Shown here: piece by piece, positions 9,694 through 18,655 of the stretch
Layout: each line of letters starts with the position of its first letter
How positions within the stretch are numbered: the first letter of the stretch is position 1
Assembly: GCA_947629775.1 (NCBI GenBank)
Contig: CANRFA010000002.1
Span: forward strand, 62,001 to 126,000
DNA length: 64,000 nt
Source: an uncultured Oscillospiraceae bacterium
Lineage (GTDB): Bacteria > Bacillota > Clostridia > Oscillospirales > Oscillospiraceae
Direction of reading: 5' to 3'
Program-made: the position numbers and the translations under genes
Notes under the pieces: generated by a model
What the model saw: only the letters and a program-made list of their open reading frames with translations
The model's database searches: none
What the model was told of the DNA's origin: nothing

Positions 9694-10089
9694 TCAGCTC
9701 TTCTCCTGGAAACTGTTCCCACAGTTCCGGCAGGTGACGGTGATTCTTCCCTTGCCCCGGGGAACCCGGAGCTGCTGCCCGCAGTGGGGGCATCGGAAAT
9801 AGCGGTGCTCCTTGTCCCGGTGTATGGTGCGACGCAGCCGCAGCCAGGAGAGGGCGGGACCCGCTACCTTCATGAACTTCCGGTTTTCGGCGGATCTCTG
9901 CTCCAGATTGCGGGAGAGGAGGCGGAAGACCGCGGCGGCCAGCAGAAGCAGCGTGAGCCAGTAGAGGACCGTGACCCGGACAAAGAGGTTCACGACATAG
10001 AGAACAATATAGAGTGCGATCAGAAAGAGATTCAGCTGGTCGTTTCCGTAGCGGCCCATCATGAAGCGCTGCAGCGCATTCCGAATCAT
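9694..10089 (-). CDS. Membrane protein with C-terminal zinc ribbon
   Basis: Two TM segments then YFRCPHCGQQLRVPRGKGRITVTCRNCGNSF; GGAGG RBS upstream of MIRNALQRF. Confidence 0.7.
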   Translation of the reverse strand: MIRNALQRFMMGRYGNDQLNLFLIALYIVLYVVNLFVRVTVLYWLTLLLLAAAVFRLLSRNLEQRSAENRKFMKVAGPALSWLRLRRTIHRDKEHRYFRCPHCGQQLRVPRGKGRITVTCRNCGNSFQEKS

Positions 10090-10262
10090 AAGGGAAGCCT
10101 CCTTGCAATGCGTAAAGGCGGTCGCGCGGCCGCCCTGACCCATGCCTGTATCATATCCTTTCTTGCGCGGTCCGTCAAGAAAGCAGACGTAAACAATTTG
10201 TGAATTCTGATTTCGGGGGAAGTCTGCACCCTTTGAGGCCGGATCTGCCGGGAGCCGAAAAA

Positions 10263-10844
10263 TCAGAGTCTGCCGTCTGTCAGGAAGAGGGCCTCCGTGT
10301 TGGCGAGGGCGAGAACGCAGGCCAGGGGGAATTTGCGGAAGGCCTGCTCCACGTTGTGGCGGTCGTCGGTGCTGGCGTAGCCCATGTGCCAGCGGATCGC
10401 CATGGCCTCCTCCCGGCTGAGGCGAAGAAAGCCGTTGACGATGTAGACCGACTTTTCCCCGTGGCCATAGGGCAGAGGGTCGTCGAAGGTGTACGTGGTC
10501 ACGGTCTTCAGCTGTCCCTGGGGGTCCTTTATGCTGCGGACGGAAGGTTTATAACATCCGACCTTGCATACGTCGTGGAGAAGGGAGACGATGGCGATGG
10601 TCTCCTGGCTGTACTCCAGGCCGTAGAAATCCTGGACCCGCTCCCTCATCAGAAAGTCTACCAGGCAGTGGTAGACGTTGACGCTGTGGTCGCACAGCGC
10701 GCCCTCGTAGGCGCCGTTCCCCCGCAGGGCGGCCGGCGCGGTGAAGAAGTCGCTGCGCTTCTCCAGATAGTCCAGAAGCTTATCCGCCCCATCGCGTTGA
10801 ATGTTTTCCCTGTAGATTTCGATAAATTCATCTCTGCTGGCCAA
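10263..10844 (-). CDS. HD-domain hydrolase-like protein
   Basis: CDHSVNVYHCLVDFL...ETIAIVSLLHDVCKVGCYKPS. Confidence 0.75.
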   Translation of the reverse strand: MASRDEFIEIYRENIQRDGADKLLDYLEKRSDFFTAPAALRGNGAYEGALCDHSVNVYHCLVDFLMRERVQDFYGLEYSQETIAIVSLLHDVCKVGCYKPSVRSIKDPQGQLKTVTTYTFDDPLPYGHGEKSVYIVNGFLRLSREEAMAIRWHMGYASTDDRHNVEQAFRKFPLACVLALANTEALFLTDGRL

Positions 10845-11133
10845 GAACGGTCCCTCCTGTTGTCAGTCTTTCCGCTATTGTACCACAGAACGAGGGTATT
10901 GACCAGCCCCTCTTTTCGGGAAGCGGAGCGCCCGGCGGGCGGGGCGCAGCGGCCGCATTTTCTCCCTTCCGCCCAGAAAAAATGAAATCCCATGGCGAAA
11001 ATCATGCATTTTGAGGCTAGGCAGGGGGGAGGGCGGCGGCTATAATATGGCCCGCTCAGACGGAGAAGCCGGGTATGGTCCCCCCGGCTCCGGGCCTGTC
11101 CGGGCAAGTCATTCCAAACAGGAGGAACTTTCT

Positions 11134-12585
11134 GTGACCAGAAATCTGACCGTCGGCAGTCCGATGCGGCTGATCCTGGGTTTTGCCCTGCCAACCCTCT
11201 TTGGACTGCTTTTTCAGCAGATGTACAACATGGTTGATACCATGATTGTGGGAAAACTGTTGGGCTCCATGGCTTTGGCGGCCGTGGGAGCAACCGGCTC
11301 CATCAACTTTCTCGTCATCGGATTCTGTACCGGCGTATGCAGCGGCTTTGCCATTCCGGTGGCTCGGGAGATGGGAGCCGAGGATTACAGCCGGATGCGC
11401 CGCTATGTGGCCAACGCCGCGTTCCTGGCAGTTCTCTTCGCCCTCGCCACCACTGTGCTGACCTGCCTGTTCTGCAGGACGGTTCTCACAATTATGCAAA
11501 CCCCTTCGGACATTTACGAAAACTCGTTGCGCTACATCTTCGTCATCTTCCTTGGGATTCCCGCCACGTATCTCTATAATCTCCTGGCCGGGATCCTTCG
11601 TTCCCTGGGCGACAGCCGCACGCCGGTGTGCTTCCTGGCGCTGTCCTCTGTGCTGAACATCGCCCTGGACTTCCTCTTCATTCTTCACACCGGCATGGGA
11701 GTGGCCGGCGCTTCCGTGGCGACGGTGGTCTCCCAAGCGGTATCCGGCCTGGCCTGCCTTGTCTATGTCGTTCTGCGCTTCCCCGTTCTGCGGATGAACC
11801 GGGAGGAGCGGCGGCTGAATGGATCCATCTGCCGGGATCTGTGTGTGATGGGGATTCCCATGGGGCTGCAGTATTCCATCACCGCCATTGGTTCCATCAT
11901 TCTGCAGTCCGCCGTCAATGGCCTGGGAAGTCTCTGTGTGGCTGCGGTCGCGGCTGGGGCCAAGCTGTATATGGTGCTGGCCTGCCCGTTTGAGGCTCTG
12001 GGAACCGCCATGGCCACCTACTGCGGCCAGAACGTGGGCGCCGGCAAGTTGGAGAGGCTGGGACATGGAATCCGGGACTGCGCTCTGCTGGGTGTGGGGT
12101 ACGCCATTCTGGCGGCGGTCGCCATGGCCTTCTTTGCTCCGGCCTGCGCCATGCTGTTCCTGGACCCCAACGAGGGAGAGATTGTGACCTTGGTCGCGAT
12201 GGTGTCCCGCTATGTGCGAGTCTCCACCCTCTTCTTCTTCTCTCTGGCACTGGTGAACATTGTGCGCTTCTCCATCCAGGGAATGGGTTACAGCGTCTTT
12301 GCGATTCTCTCCGGCATGATGGAGATGATCGCCCGGATGCTGACCGGCCTTCTGCTGATCCCCGCGTTCGGGTTCCGCGCCGCCTGCTTTGCCTCGCCCA
12401 TTGCCTGGCTCTGCGCCGACTGCTTCCTGATTCCCGCCTGTCTGTACTGCATCCGTCGCCTCTACCGGCACCGGATTCTGCCTGGGGAGCAACCCCAGGA
12501 GTACTACGGGCGGTCGCCGGGAGCTCATGCGCTTTCCGAGCGGCTGCGCTGGCCGGTTCTGCGGCTCCGTCGCTCTCACTCCTGA
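11134..12585 (+). CDS. MATE family efflux transporter
   Basis: GTG start after aggagga; MTRNLTVGSPMRLILGFALPTLFGLLFQQMYNMVDTMIVGKLLG. Confidence 0.93.
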   Translation: MTRNLTVGSPMRLILGFALPTLFGLLFQQMYNMVDTMIVGKLLGSMALAAVGATGSINFLVIGFCTGVCSGFAIPVAREMGAEDYSRMRRYVANAAFLAVLFALATTVLTCLFCRTVLTIMQTPSDIYENSLRYIFVIFLGIPATYLYNLLAGILRSLGDSRTPVCFLALSSVLNIALDFLFILHTGMGVAGASVATVVSQAVSGLACLVYVVLRFPVLRMNREERRLNGSICRDLCVMGIPMGLQYSITAIGSIILQSAVNGLGSLCVAAVAAGAKLYMVLACPFEALGTAMATYCGQNVGAGKLERLGHGIRDCALLGVGYAILAAVAMAFFAPACAMLFLDPNEGEIVTLVAMVSRYVRVSTLFFFSLALVNIVRFSIQGMGYSVFAILSGMMEMIARMLTGLLLIPAFGFRAACFASPIAWLCADCFLIPACLYCIRRLYRHRILPGEQPQEYYGRSPGAHALSERLRWPVLRLRRSHS

Positions 12586-12592
12586 TCTGAAC

Positions 12593-12633
12593 AGCCCCCT
12601 GGCGGTCTCTCTCTTTGAGGCCTGCCAGGGGGT
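12593..12633 (+). terminator. Intrinsic terminator after MATE gene
   Basis: cccctggc...gccaggggg followed by ttt. Confidence 0.7.
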
Positions 12634-12792
12634 TTCCGATTCCGGTGAACGTCGTTGGGCAGGATGGGATACTGTGCGGGAAGCGGACAGCTTCAGGCGG
12701 GGCCGGGTTACGAAGGTATCTGTGCCCTGCCTGACCGAGGATCCATGTCCGTTGCTTCAGCCTCTGGTCCTGGAGAAGCCGAATGCGGGGGA

Positions 12793-13341
12793 TCAGACGG
12801 TCAGGCGGCCGGACCGGTCCCGGTCCGGAAGAAGCACCAGCTCTCCCTTTTCCCGGCTGGTCCGAAGGTCGATAAGACGCTGGTTGGTGCTGCCCCGGAA
12901 GCGCAGGGCCAGACTCTTCTGCTCCTCCACGAAAGGGCCGTCCACCAGGACATCTAGGAGACTCAACAGTTCGTCTGTGGCCTCGCAGCGGGGGTGGCTG
13001 CCCTCCGTGCGGAGGGTATCCAGCGTGAAGCCGGTGAAGCACCAGATGTCCTTGTGGGGATAGCGCTCCCGGACCCGGCGGACGAAGGGGAGAAGAGCGC
13101 GCTGGTTGTCCGGCTCAAAGGGTTCCCCACCCAGGAGGGTCAGGCCGTTGATGTAGTCCGGGGCCAGCAGATGCAGGATCTCCTCCTCGGTTTCTTCCGT
13201 GAAGGGCTGGCCATAGCAGAAGTCCCAGGTCTGGGGCTGAAAGCAGCCTTTGCAGTGGTTGGTACAGCCGGAGACAAAGAGAGTGATCCGCACTCCCTCG
13301 CCGTTGGCGATGTCGCAGTCCTTGATTTCGCCGTAGTACAT
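12793..13341 (-). CDS. nrdG: Anaerobic ribonucleotide reductase activating protein (radical SAM)
   Basis: MYYGEIKDCDIANGEGVRITLFVSGCTNHCKGCFQPQTWDF. Confidence 0.96.
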   Translation of the reverse strand: MYYGEIKDCDIANGEGVRITLFVSGCTNHCKGCFQPQTWDFCYGQPFTEETEEEILHLLAPDYINGLTLLGGEPFEPDNQRALLPFVRRVRERYPHKDIWCFTGFTLDTLRTEGSHPRCEATDELLSLLDVLVDGPFVEEQKSLALRFRGSTNQRLIDLRTSREKGELVLLPDRDRSGRLTV

Positions 13342-13421
13342 GCAGGTTCCTCCCGAAGACAGGTTTTCGTTCGAGGTGTGTCGTCATCGGTCCGGCAGGC
13401 GACGGCTCTGCCGGGCAGAAA

Positions 13422-13457
13422 AGAAGGGCGCCTGGTGTCAGGACCATGCGCCCTTCT
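13422..13457 (-). terminator. Terminator-like hairpin between nrdD and nrdG
   Basis: agaagggcgc...gcgcccttct with T-run on minus strand. Confidence 0.65.
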
Positions 13458-13607
13458 GATGATGTAAGGAGTCTGACGTTCTCTCCGGGCCTGTCCGCTT
13501 TCCACGGAGGGACCGAAGGGGAGACAGATGTCGACCCGGAATAATAATTTTCGACCGCTGCGCTCCAGTGACCTGGAGCTGGAAGTTTCTGGGAAAACTG
13601 TAAATTC

Positions 13608-16600
13608 TTACAGGTGGAGCACCCGGTCCCGGATCTCCTGGGTACGACCTTGGTTCCAGTACTGGGTCCCGATGTAGCCGCAGGTGCGCCGGGCCACGTT
13701 CATCCGGTTCTGGTCCGTGTTGCCGCACTGGGGGCACTTCCAGATCAGCTTGCCGTTTTCCTCCACGATGTCGATCTCGCCGTCCCAGCCGCAGTCCTGG
13801 CAGTAGTCCGACTTGGTGTTCAGCTCGGCGTAGATGATGTTGTCGTAGATGAACTTCATGACCTGCAGAACCGCCTCCAGGTTGTTCTGCATGTCCGGCA
13901 CCTCCACGTAGCTGATGGCGCCGCCGGGGCTCAGATGCTGGAACTGGGCCTCGAACTTCAGCTTGTCAAAGGCGTTGATGTGCTCGGTGACGTGGACGTG
14001 GTAGCTGTTGGTGATGTAGCCCTTGTCCGTAATGCCTTTGATGACGCCGAACCGGCGCTGCAGGCACTTGGCGAACTTATAGGTGGTGGACTCCAGCGGG
14101 GTGCCGTAGAGGGAGAAGTCGATGTTGTGCTCGGCCTTCCACTTGCGGCACGCGGCGTTCATGTGCTCCATGATGTCGAGGGCGAAGGGCGTGGCCTCAG
14201 GGTCCGTATGGCTCTTGCCGGTCATGTACTTGACGCACTCATAGAGTCCGGCGTACCCCAGGGAGATGGTGGAGTAGCCACCGTAGAGCAGTTTGTCGAT
14301 GGTCTCGCCCTTCTTCAGACGGGCGCAGGCTCCGTACTGCCAGAGAATGGGGGCCACATCGGAGAGCGTGCCCTTCAGACGGTTGTGGCGGCACATGAGA
14401 GCCCGGTGGCACAGTTCCAGCCGCTCGTCAAAGATCTTCCAGAACTGATCCATGTCTCCGCCGGAGGACAGCGCCACGTCGGGCAGGTTAATGGTGACGA
14501 CGCCCTGATTGAAGCGGCCGTAGTACTTGGGCTGATTGGTCTCCGGATCCACATAGGGGGTCAGGAAGCTGCGGCAGCCCATGCAGGTGTAGCAGTGTCC
14601 CTCGCCGTTTTTGTCGATCTTGAGCTCCAGCATCTTCTTCTCGGAGATGTAGTCGGGAACCATCCGCTTGGCGGTGCACCTGGCGGCCATGCGGGTCAGA
14701 TAGTAATAAGGAGAGTCCTCGTGGATGTTGTCCTCCTCGAGAACGTAGATGAGCTTGGGGAAGGCGGGAGTAACCCACACGCCGGACTCGTTTTTGACGC
14801 CCTCGTAGCGCTGCAGCAGCACTTCCTCGATGATCAGCGCCAGATCCTTCTTCTCCTGCTCGTTGCGGGCCTCGCCCAGGTACATGAAGACGGTCACAAA
14901 GGGGGCCTGTCCATTTGTGGTCAGCAGGGTGACCACCTGATACTGGATGGTCTGGACGCCCCGGCGTACCTCCTCCCGCAGACGGGTTTCCACCATGGTG
15001 CTCATCTGCTCGGGGGTGGGGTTGGCGCCGATCTCTTTCATCTCGGCTTCCACGGACCTGCGGATCTTCTGCCGGCTCACATCCACGAAGGGGGCCAGGT
15101 GGGTCAGCGAGATGGACTGGCCTCCGTACTGGTTGGAGGCAACCTGGGCGATGATCTGGGTGGCGATGTTGCAGGCGGTGGAGAAGGAATGGGGCCGCTC
15201 AATCAGGGTGCCTGTGATCACGGTGCCGTTCTGGAGCATGTCCTCCAGGTTCACAAGATCGCAGTTGCCGGTGACGATGCCGTGTTCCAGGGTGAAGGAG
15301 TGGGTGACGGGCTCTTCCACGCACCATGCGTTATACTCGTGGTTTCCGTGCTTGGAAAGCTTGATGCTCATAACGCGCCAGGAGGCGTTAGCATTCTGAT
15401 AGCGCATGAGGTAGTAGTAGCGTACTTCGGCGCCTTCCTTGTAGTTGGTGTCATGGACTGTGTCGTTGATGCTGGTGATGTGATATCCAGCAAGGCAGGA
15501 GACATCCTCGATCAGTTCCATGATCCGCTTGTCGGAAGTGGCAATGCGTCCGCCATTCTCGGAACCGTCAGCAGCCATGAGACCGCGGAAAAGAGCAACC
15601 TTCTGATTGAAGGACATGAAGCGCCATCCGCGCAGGTTCAGGAAGTCCTGCTTAACTGCGGTGTTTTTGTAGTAGATGAGGTCGGTGCTGTCTTTGACTG
15701 CGTTGGTACTGCGGTATCCGGCGAACCGGAAAAGATCGCCGTATTTGTTCTTATCCCCGCACAGACGGATCCGGGTGTCAGAAGAACTGTTGCTCTGCTG
15801 ACGGTCACACCCGTCTCCGAGGATAAGCCCAAGGCAGAAAGCGGAGGCAAGTTCCTTGTTCGACAGATACTCGTGAAAATCATAGGCGGAGATATCCTGG
15901 AGAGGCCATAACCGATCACCTTCCGCTAATGCGGTGGTGACCGTTCCGTCCTTCAGAATCCACCGGTGGTCCGTGGTAACATGGACAACCTGCCGACTGG
16001 TGCCAGAGGCCAAAGTGACTTCCACCATCTTCTGCTTGCCGTAGTTGTGCACAGTGGCCTTACGCCATACGCCATCCTTGTCGAGGACGGTGACTTCTTC
16101 GCCGTCCAGGAAGGAGGAGAACTGCCGCAGTCCCTCGGAGGTGACGAACTTCGTGGTTCCCGTAAAGCAGTTGTGCATGTGCTGGGCGAAGTAGTCCGTA
16201 TCGTGAAAGTGGATGATGCCCTGCTCGTGGGCCTCCACGATGTCTGCTGGAAGGAGGAGCCGCTCGGTCAGATCCCGGGAGACCTCCCCGGCCATGTAGT
16301 CCCTCTGCGTGGAGTTCACAACCGGGTTCTTGTTGGAGTTCTCCTGCTTGGCCTCTTCGTTACAGCACTCGATGAGGCTCAGGATCCTGTCGTCTGTGGT
16401 GTTACTCTGGCGGATGAGGGCGCGGGTATACCGATAGGTAATGTAGTTCTTTGCGACCTCAAAGGCGCCATGGGCCATGATCTGGTACTCGACCAGATCC
16501 TGGATCTCCTCAACAGACGGCGAGCGTCCCATCTTCTGGCAGGCCAGCTCGACGGACTCCGCGATCCGGTCGATCTGGACGGGAGTCATCCTGGCGCTGG

Positions 16601-16691
16601 CATCAATGGTGTTGTTAGCCTTGGTGATGGCGGCGACGATCTTGGAGATGTCGAAGGTCACCTCCGTACCGTTGCGTTTGATCACCTTCAT
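13608..16691 (-). CDS. nrdD: Anaerobic ribonucleoside-triphosphate reductase, interrupted by an intein
   Basis: MKVIKRNGTEVTFDISKIVAAITKAN (ATP-cone), C-terminal CPQCG zinc motif and RRTCGYIG glycyl-radical site; intein splits HMHN^CDLVNLEDML. Confidence 0.97.
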   Translation of the reverse strand: MKVIKRNGTEVTFDISKIVAAITKANNTIDASARMTPVQIDRIAESVELACQKMGRSPSVEEIQDLVEYQIMAHGAFEVAKNYITYRYTRALIRQSNTTDDRILSLIECCNEEAKQENSNKNPVVNSTQRDYMAGEVSRDLTERLLLPADIVEAHEQGIIHFHDTDYFAQHMHNCFTGTTKFVTSEGLRQFSSFLDGEEVTVLDKDGVWRKATVHNYGKQKMVEVTLASGTSRQVVHVTTDHRWILKDGTVTTALAEGDRLWPLQDISAYDFHEYLSNKELASAFCLGLILGDGCDRQQSNSSSDTRIRLCGDKNKYGDLFRFAGYRSTNAVKDSTDLIYYKNTAVKQDFLNLRGWRFMSFNQKVALFRGLMAADGSENGGRIATSDKRIMELIEDVSCLAGYHITSINDTVHDTNYKEGAEVRYYYLMRYQNANASWRVMSIKLSKHGNHEYNAWCVEEPVTHSFTLEHGIVTGNCDLVNLEDMLQNGTVITGTLIERPHSFSTACNIATQIIAQVASNQYGGQSISLTHLAPFVDVSRQKIRRSVEAEMKEIGANPTPEQMSTMVETRLREEVRRGVQTIQYQVVTLLTTNGQAPFVTVFMYLGEARNEQEKKDLALIIEEVLLQRYEGVKNESGVWVTPAFPKLIYVLEEDNIHEDSPYYYLTRMAARCTAKRMVPDYISEKKMLELKIDKNGEGHCYTCMGCRSFLTPYVDPETNQPKYYGRFNQGVVTINLPDVALSSGGDMDQFWKIFDERLELCHRALMCRHNRLKGTLSDVAPILWQYGACARLKKGETIDKLLYGGYSTISLGYAGLYECVKYMTGKSHTDPEATPFALDIMEHMNAACRKWKAEHNIDFSLYGTPLESTTYKFAKCLQRRFGVIKGITDKGYITNSYHVHVTEHINAFDKLKFEAQFQHLSPGGAISYVEVPDMQNNLEAVLQVMKFIYDNIIYAELNTKSDYCQDCGWDGEIDIVEENGKLIWKCPQCGNTDQNRMNVARRTCGYIGTQYWNQGRTQEIRDRVLHL
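15264..16169 (-). mobile_element. Intein (302 aa) with LAGLIDADG-type homing endonuclease motifs
   Basis: Starts CFTGTTKFVTSEG (block A), HVTTDHRWIL (block B TxxH), FCLGLILGDGC and FRGLMAADGS (dodecapeptide motifs), ends THSFTLEHGIVTGN followed by extein Cys. Confidence 0.92.
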
Positions 16692-16732
16692 CGCCGTCAG
16701 CTCCTTTCCGATTATTTAAGAGGCAGGGCCAA

Positions 16733-16748
16733 CCACAACATCTTGTGG
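16733..16748. promoter_or_regulatory. NrdR-box-like palindrome 1
   Basis: CCACAACATCTTGTGG. Confidence 0.7.
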
Positions 16749-16766
16749 CTCCCAAGCCTTTTTCCT

Positions 16767-16796
16767 ATTCTAGCATACAAGATGTAGTGGTGGCAA
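16767..16796 (-). promoter_or_regulatory. Predicted nrdD promoter
   Basis: Minus strand TTGCCA (16796-16791)-N18-TAGAAT (16772-16767), spacer overlapped by NrdR-like box 2. Confidence 0.55.
16775..16790. promoter_or_regulatory. NrdR-box-like palindrome 2
   Basis: atacaagatgtagtgg, reverse complement CCACTACATCTTGTAT. Confidence 0.65.
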
Positions 16797-17009
16797 GACG
16801 TTTGGGCCCGTCAAAAAAGTCTCTGCTGTGAAATTTGCCGAAGGGGAGTTTTGCACTTCTGAGGAAAGGGGCTGCAGGCAGTGTCAGACAATCCGGGAAG
16901 CTTTGTACAAACTGCCGGCAACCTGGTGGGCCGATTCACGGGATCTGACCAACTCGGGGGCGTATCCCCACAAAAAACTTCGTCGCTTTCAACAAAAAGT
17001 GGACAAAGG

Positions 17010-17441
17010 TCAGATTACGTAATAATTTCCGGGGTCTCCCGGAACCATCAGGTCGGCGATGGTATACTTTTCCAGGTAGTCGTAGATGACCCGATCCAGC
17101 CCCTGCCACATGGGCAGCGTGCGGCACTCGGAGAGCCGGGGACAGGGGGTGGAGCCCTTGTCCAGGCAGGCTACGGGGGAGAGGGTGCCCTCGGTCAGGC
17201 GCAGGATGCGGCCCACGGACAGGCACTCCGGGCTCATGGCCAGCCTGTAACCGCCGCCCTTTCCCCGCAGGCCGGTGATGATGCCCTCCTTTACCAGAGT
17301 GCGGATGATGCTCTCCAGGTACTTTTCCGAGATATCCTGCCGCGCCGCGATCTCCTTCAGGGGGACGTAACTGTCTTTCTGGTGCTCGGCCATGTCGGCG
17401 AGAACCCGCAGGGCGTAGCGGCCTCTTGTTGAAATCAGCAT
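17010..17441 (-). CDS. Rrf2 family transcriptional regulator (IscR/CymR-like)
   Basis: MLISTRGRYALRVLADMAEHQKDSYVPLKEIAARQDISEKYLESIIRTL. Confidence 0.92.
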   Translation of the reverse strand: MLISTRGRYALRVLADMAEHQKDSYVPLKEIAARQDISEKYLESIIRTLVKEGIITGLRGKGGGYRLAMSPECLSVGRILRLTEGTLSPVACLDKGSTPCPRLSECRTLPMWQGLDRVIYDYLEKYTIADLMVPGDPGNYYVI

Positions 17442-17552
17442 ATCAGATGCCTCCAGTCGGTTGGTCTCAAGAGGACCGGATTCAGTATTCCTATTATAAC
17501 GCAGGGTTTGTAGGATTACAACCGGAGATTTCCAGCTTCTTCGGGGCGGAAC

Positions 17553-17582
17553 TTGACAGGCGCCGATTCGGGCGGCTATAAT
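17553..17582 (+). promoter_or_regulatory. cysK promoter
   Basis: TTGACA-N18-TATAAT. Confidence 0.75.
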
Positions 17583-17660
17583 CCCTGTAAACCTGCAGGA
17601 AAAGGGGCGAGGGGAAGGCCGGACCCCTGGGGCCGGGACAGAAACGGGAGGAATGAGACC

Positions 17661-18593
17661 ATGAGCAGAATTTACACATCGGCGGAGCAGCTGATCGGCC
17701 ACACGCCGCTGCTGGAGCTAAAGCGGATTGAGGAGGCGGAACGGCTGGACGTCCGGCTGCTGGCCAAACTGGAGTATTTCAACCCGGCGGGCAGCGTCAA
17801 GGACCGTGTCGCCCGGGCCATGCTCGACGACGCGGAAGCCAGCGGAGCCCTGAAGCCTGGTTCCGTCATCATTGAGCCCACCTCCGGCAATACCGGTATC
17901 GGGCTGGCCTCCGTGGCCGCCGCCCGGGGCTACCGGATCATCATTGTCATGCCGGAGACCATGAGCATGGAACGCCGCCAGCTGATGAAGGCCTACGGGG
18001 CGGAGCTGGTGCTTACGGAGGGCAGCCGGGGAATGAAGGGTGCCATTGCAAAGGCGGAGGAGCTGGCGCGGGAAATTCCGGACAGCTTTATTCCGGGGCA
18101 GTTTGTCAATCCCTCGAACCCCGCCGCTCACAGGGCCACGACGGGTCCGGAGATCTGGGAGGATACGGACGGTCAGGTGGACATCTTTGTGGCGGGAATC
18201 GGGACCGGCGGTACCATAACGGGCGTCGGCGGCTACCTGAAAGGCCGCAACCCGGACGTGAAGGTGGTGGGTATCGAGCCCGCTTCCTCTCCCTTCCTGA
18301 CAAAGGGATATGCGGGTGCCCACTGGCTGCAGGGGCTGGGGGCCGGGTTTGTCCCGGAGGTACTGGACGTTTCGGTCTGCGACGAGATCATGGCGGTGGA
18401 GAACGAGGAAGCCTTTGCCGCCGGGCGGATGATCGGGCGCAGAGAGGGTGTGCTGGTGGGAATTTCCGCCGGAGCCGCCCTGCACGCCGCTCTTCAGGTG
18501 GCCCGTCGACCGGAGAACCGGGGGAAGACCATTGTCGTGTTGCTGCCGGATACGGGAGACCGCTATCTCTCCACCCCCATGTTCCAGGACTGA
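17661..18593 (+). CDS. cysK: Cysteine synthase (O-acetylserine sulfhydrylase)
   Basis: [20 protein letters not shown]...[20 protein letters not shown]. Confidence 0.96.
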   Translation: MSRIYTSAEQLIGHTPLLELKRIEEAERLDVRLLAKLEYFNPAGSVKDRVARAMLDDAEASGALKPGSVIIEPTSGNTGIGLASVAAARGYRIIIVMPETMSMERRQLMKAYGAELVLTEGSRGMKGAIAKAEELAREIPDSFIPGQFVNPSNPAAHRATTGPEIWEDTDGQVDIFVAGIGTGGTITGVGGYLKGRNPDVKVVGIEPASSPFLTKGYAGAHWLQGLGAGFVPEVLDVSVCDEIMAVENEEAFAAGRMIGRREGVLVGISAGAALHAALQVARRPENRGKTIVVLLPDTGDRYLSTPMFQD

Positions 18594-18607
18594 GCGGCAG
18601 AGAGCAG

Positions 18608-18640
18608 AGCCGCCCGGAGGGATTCCTCCGGGCGGCTTTC
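18608..18640. terminator. Strong intrinsic terminator
   Basis: agccgcccggaggattcctccgggcggctttc-type hairpin. Confidence 0.75.
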
Positions 18641-18655
18641 GAATCGGTTCGGGAT

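Noticed and set aside
11056-13042. Minus-strand ORFs 11056..12579 and 11915..13042
   Set aside because: Antisense to the MATE transporter; composition typical of shadow ORFs.
13614-15911. 765-aa plus-strand ORF opposite nrdD
   Set aside because: Antisense to nrdD, which has unmistakable motifs.
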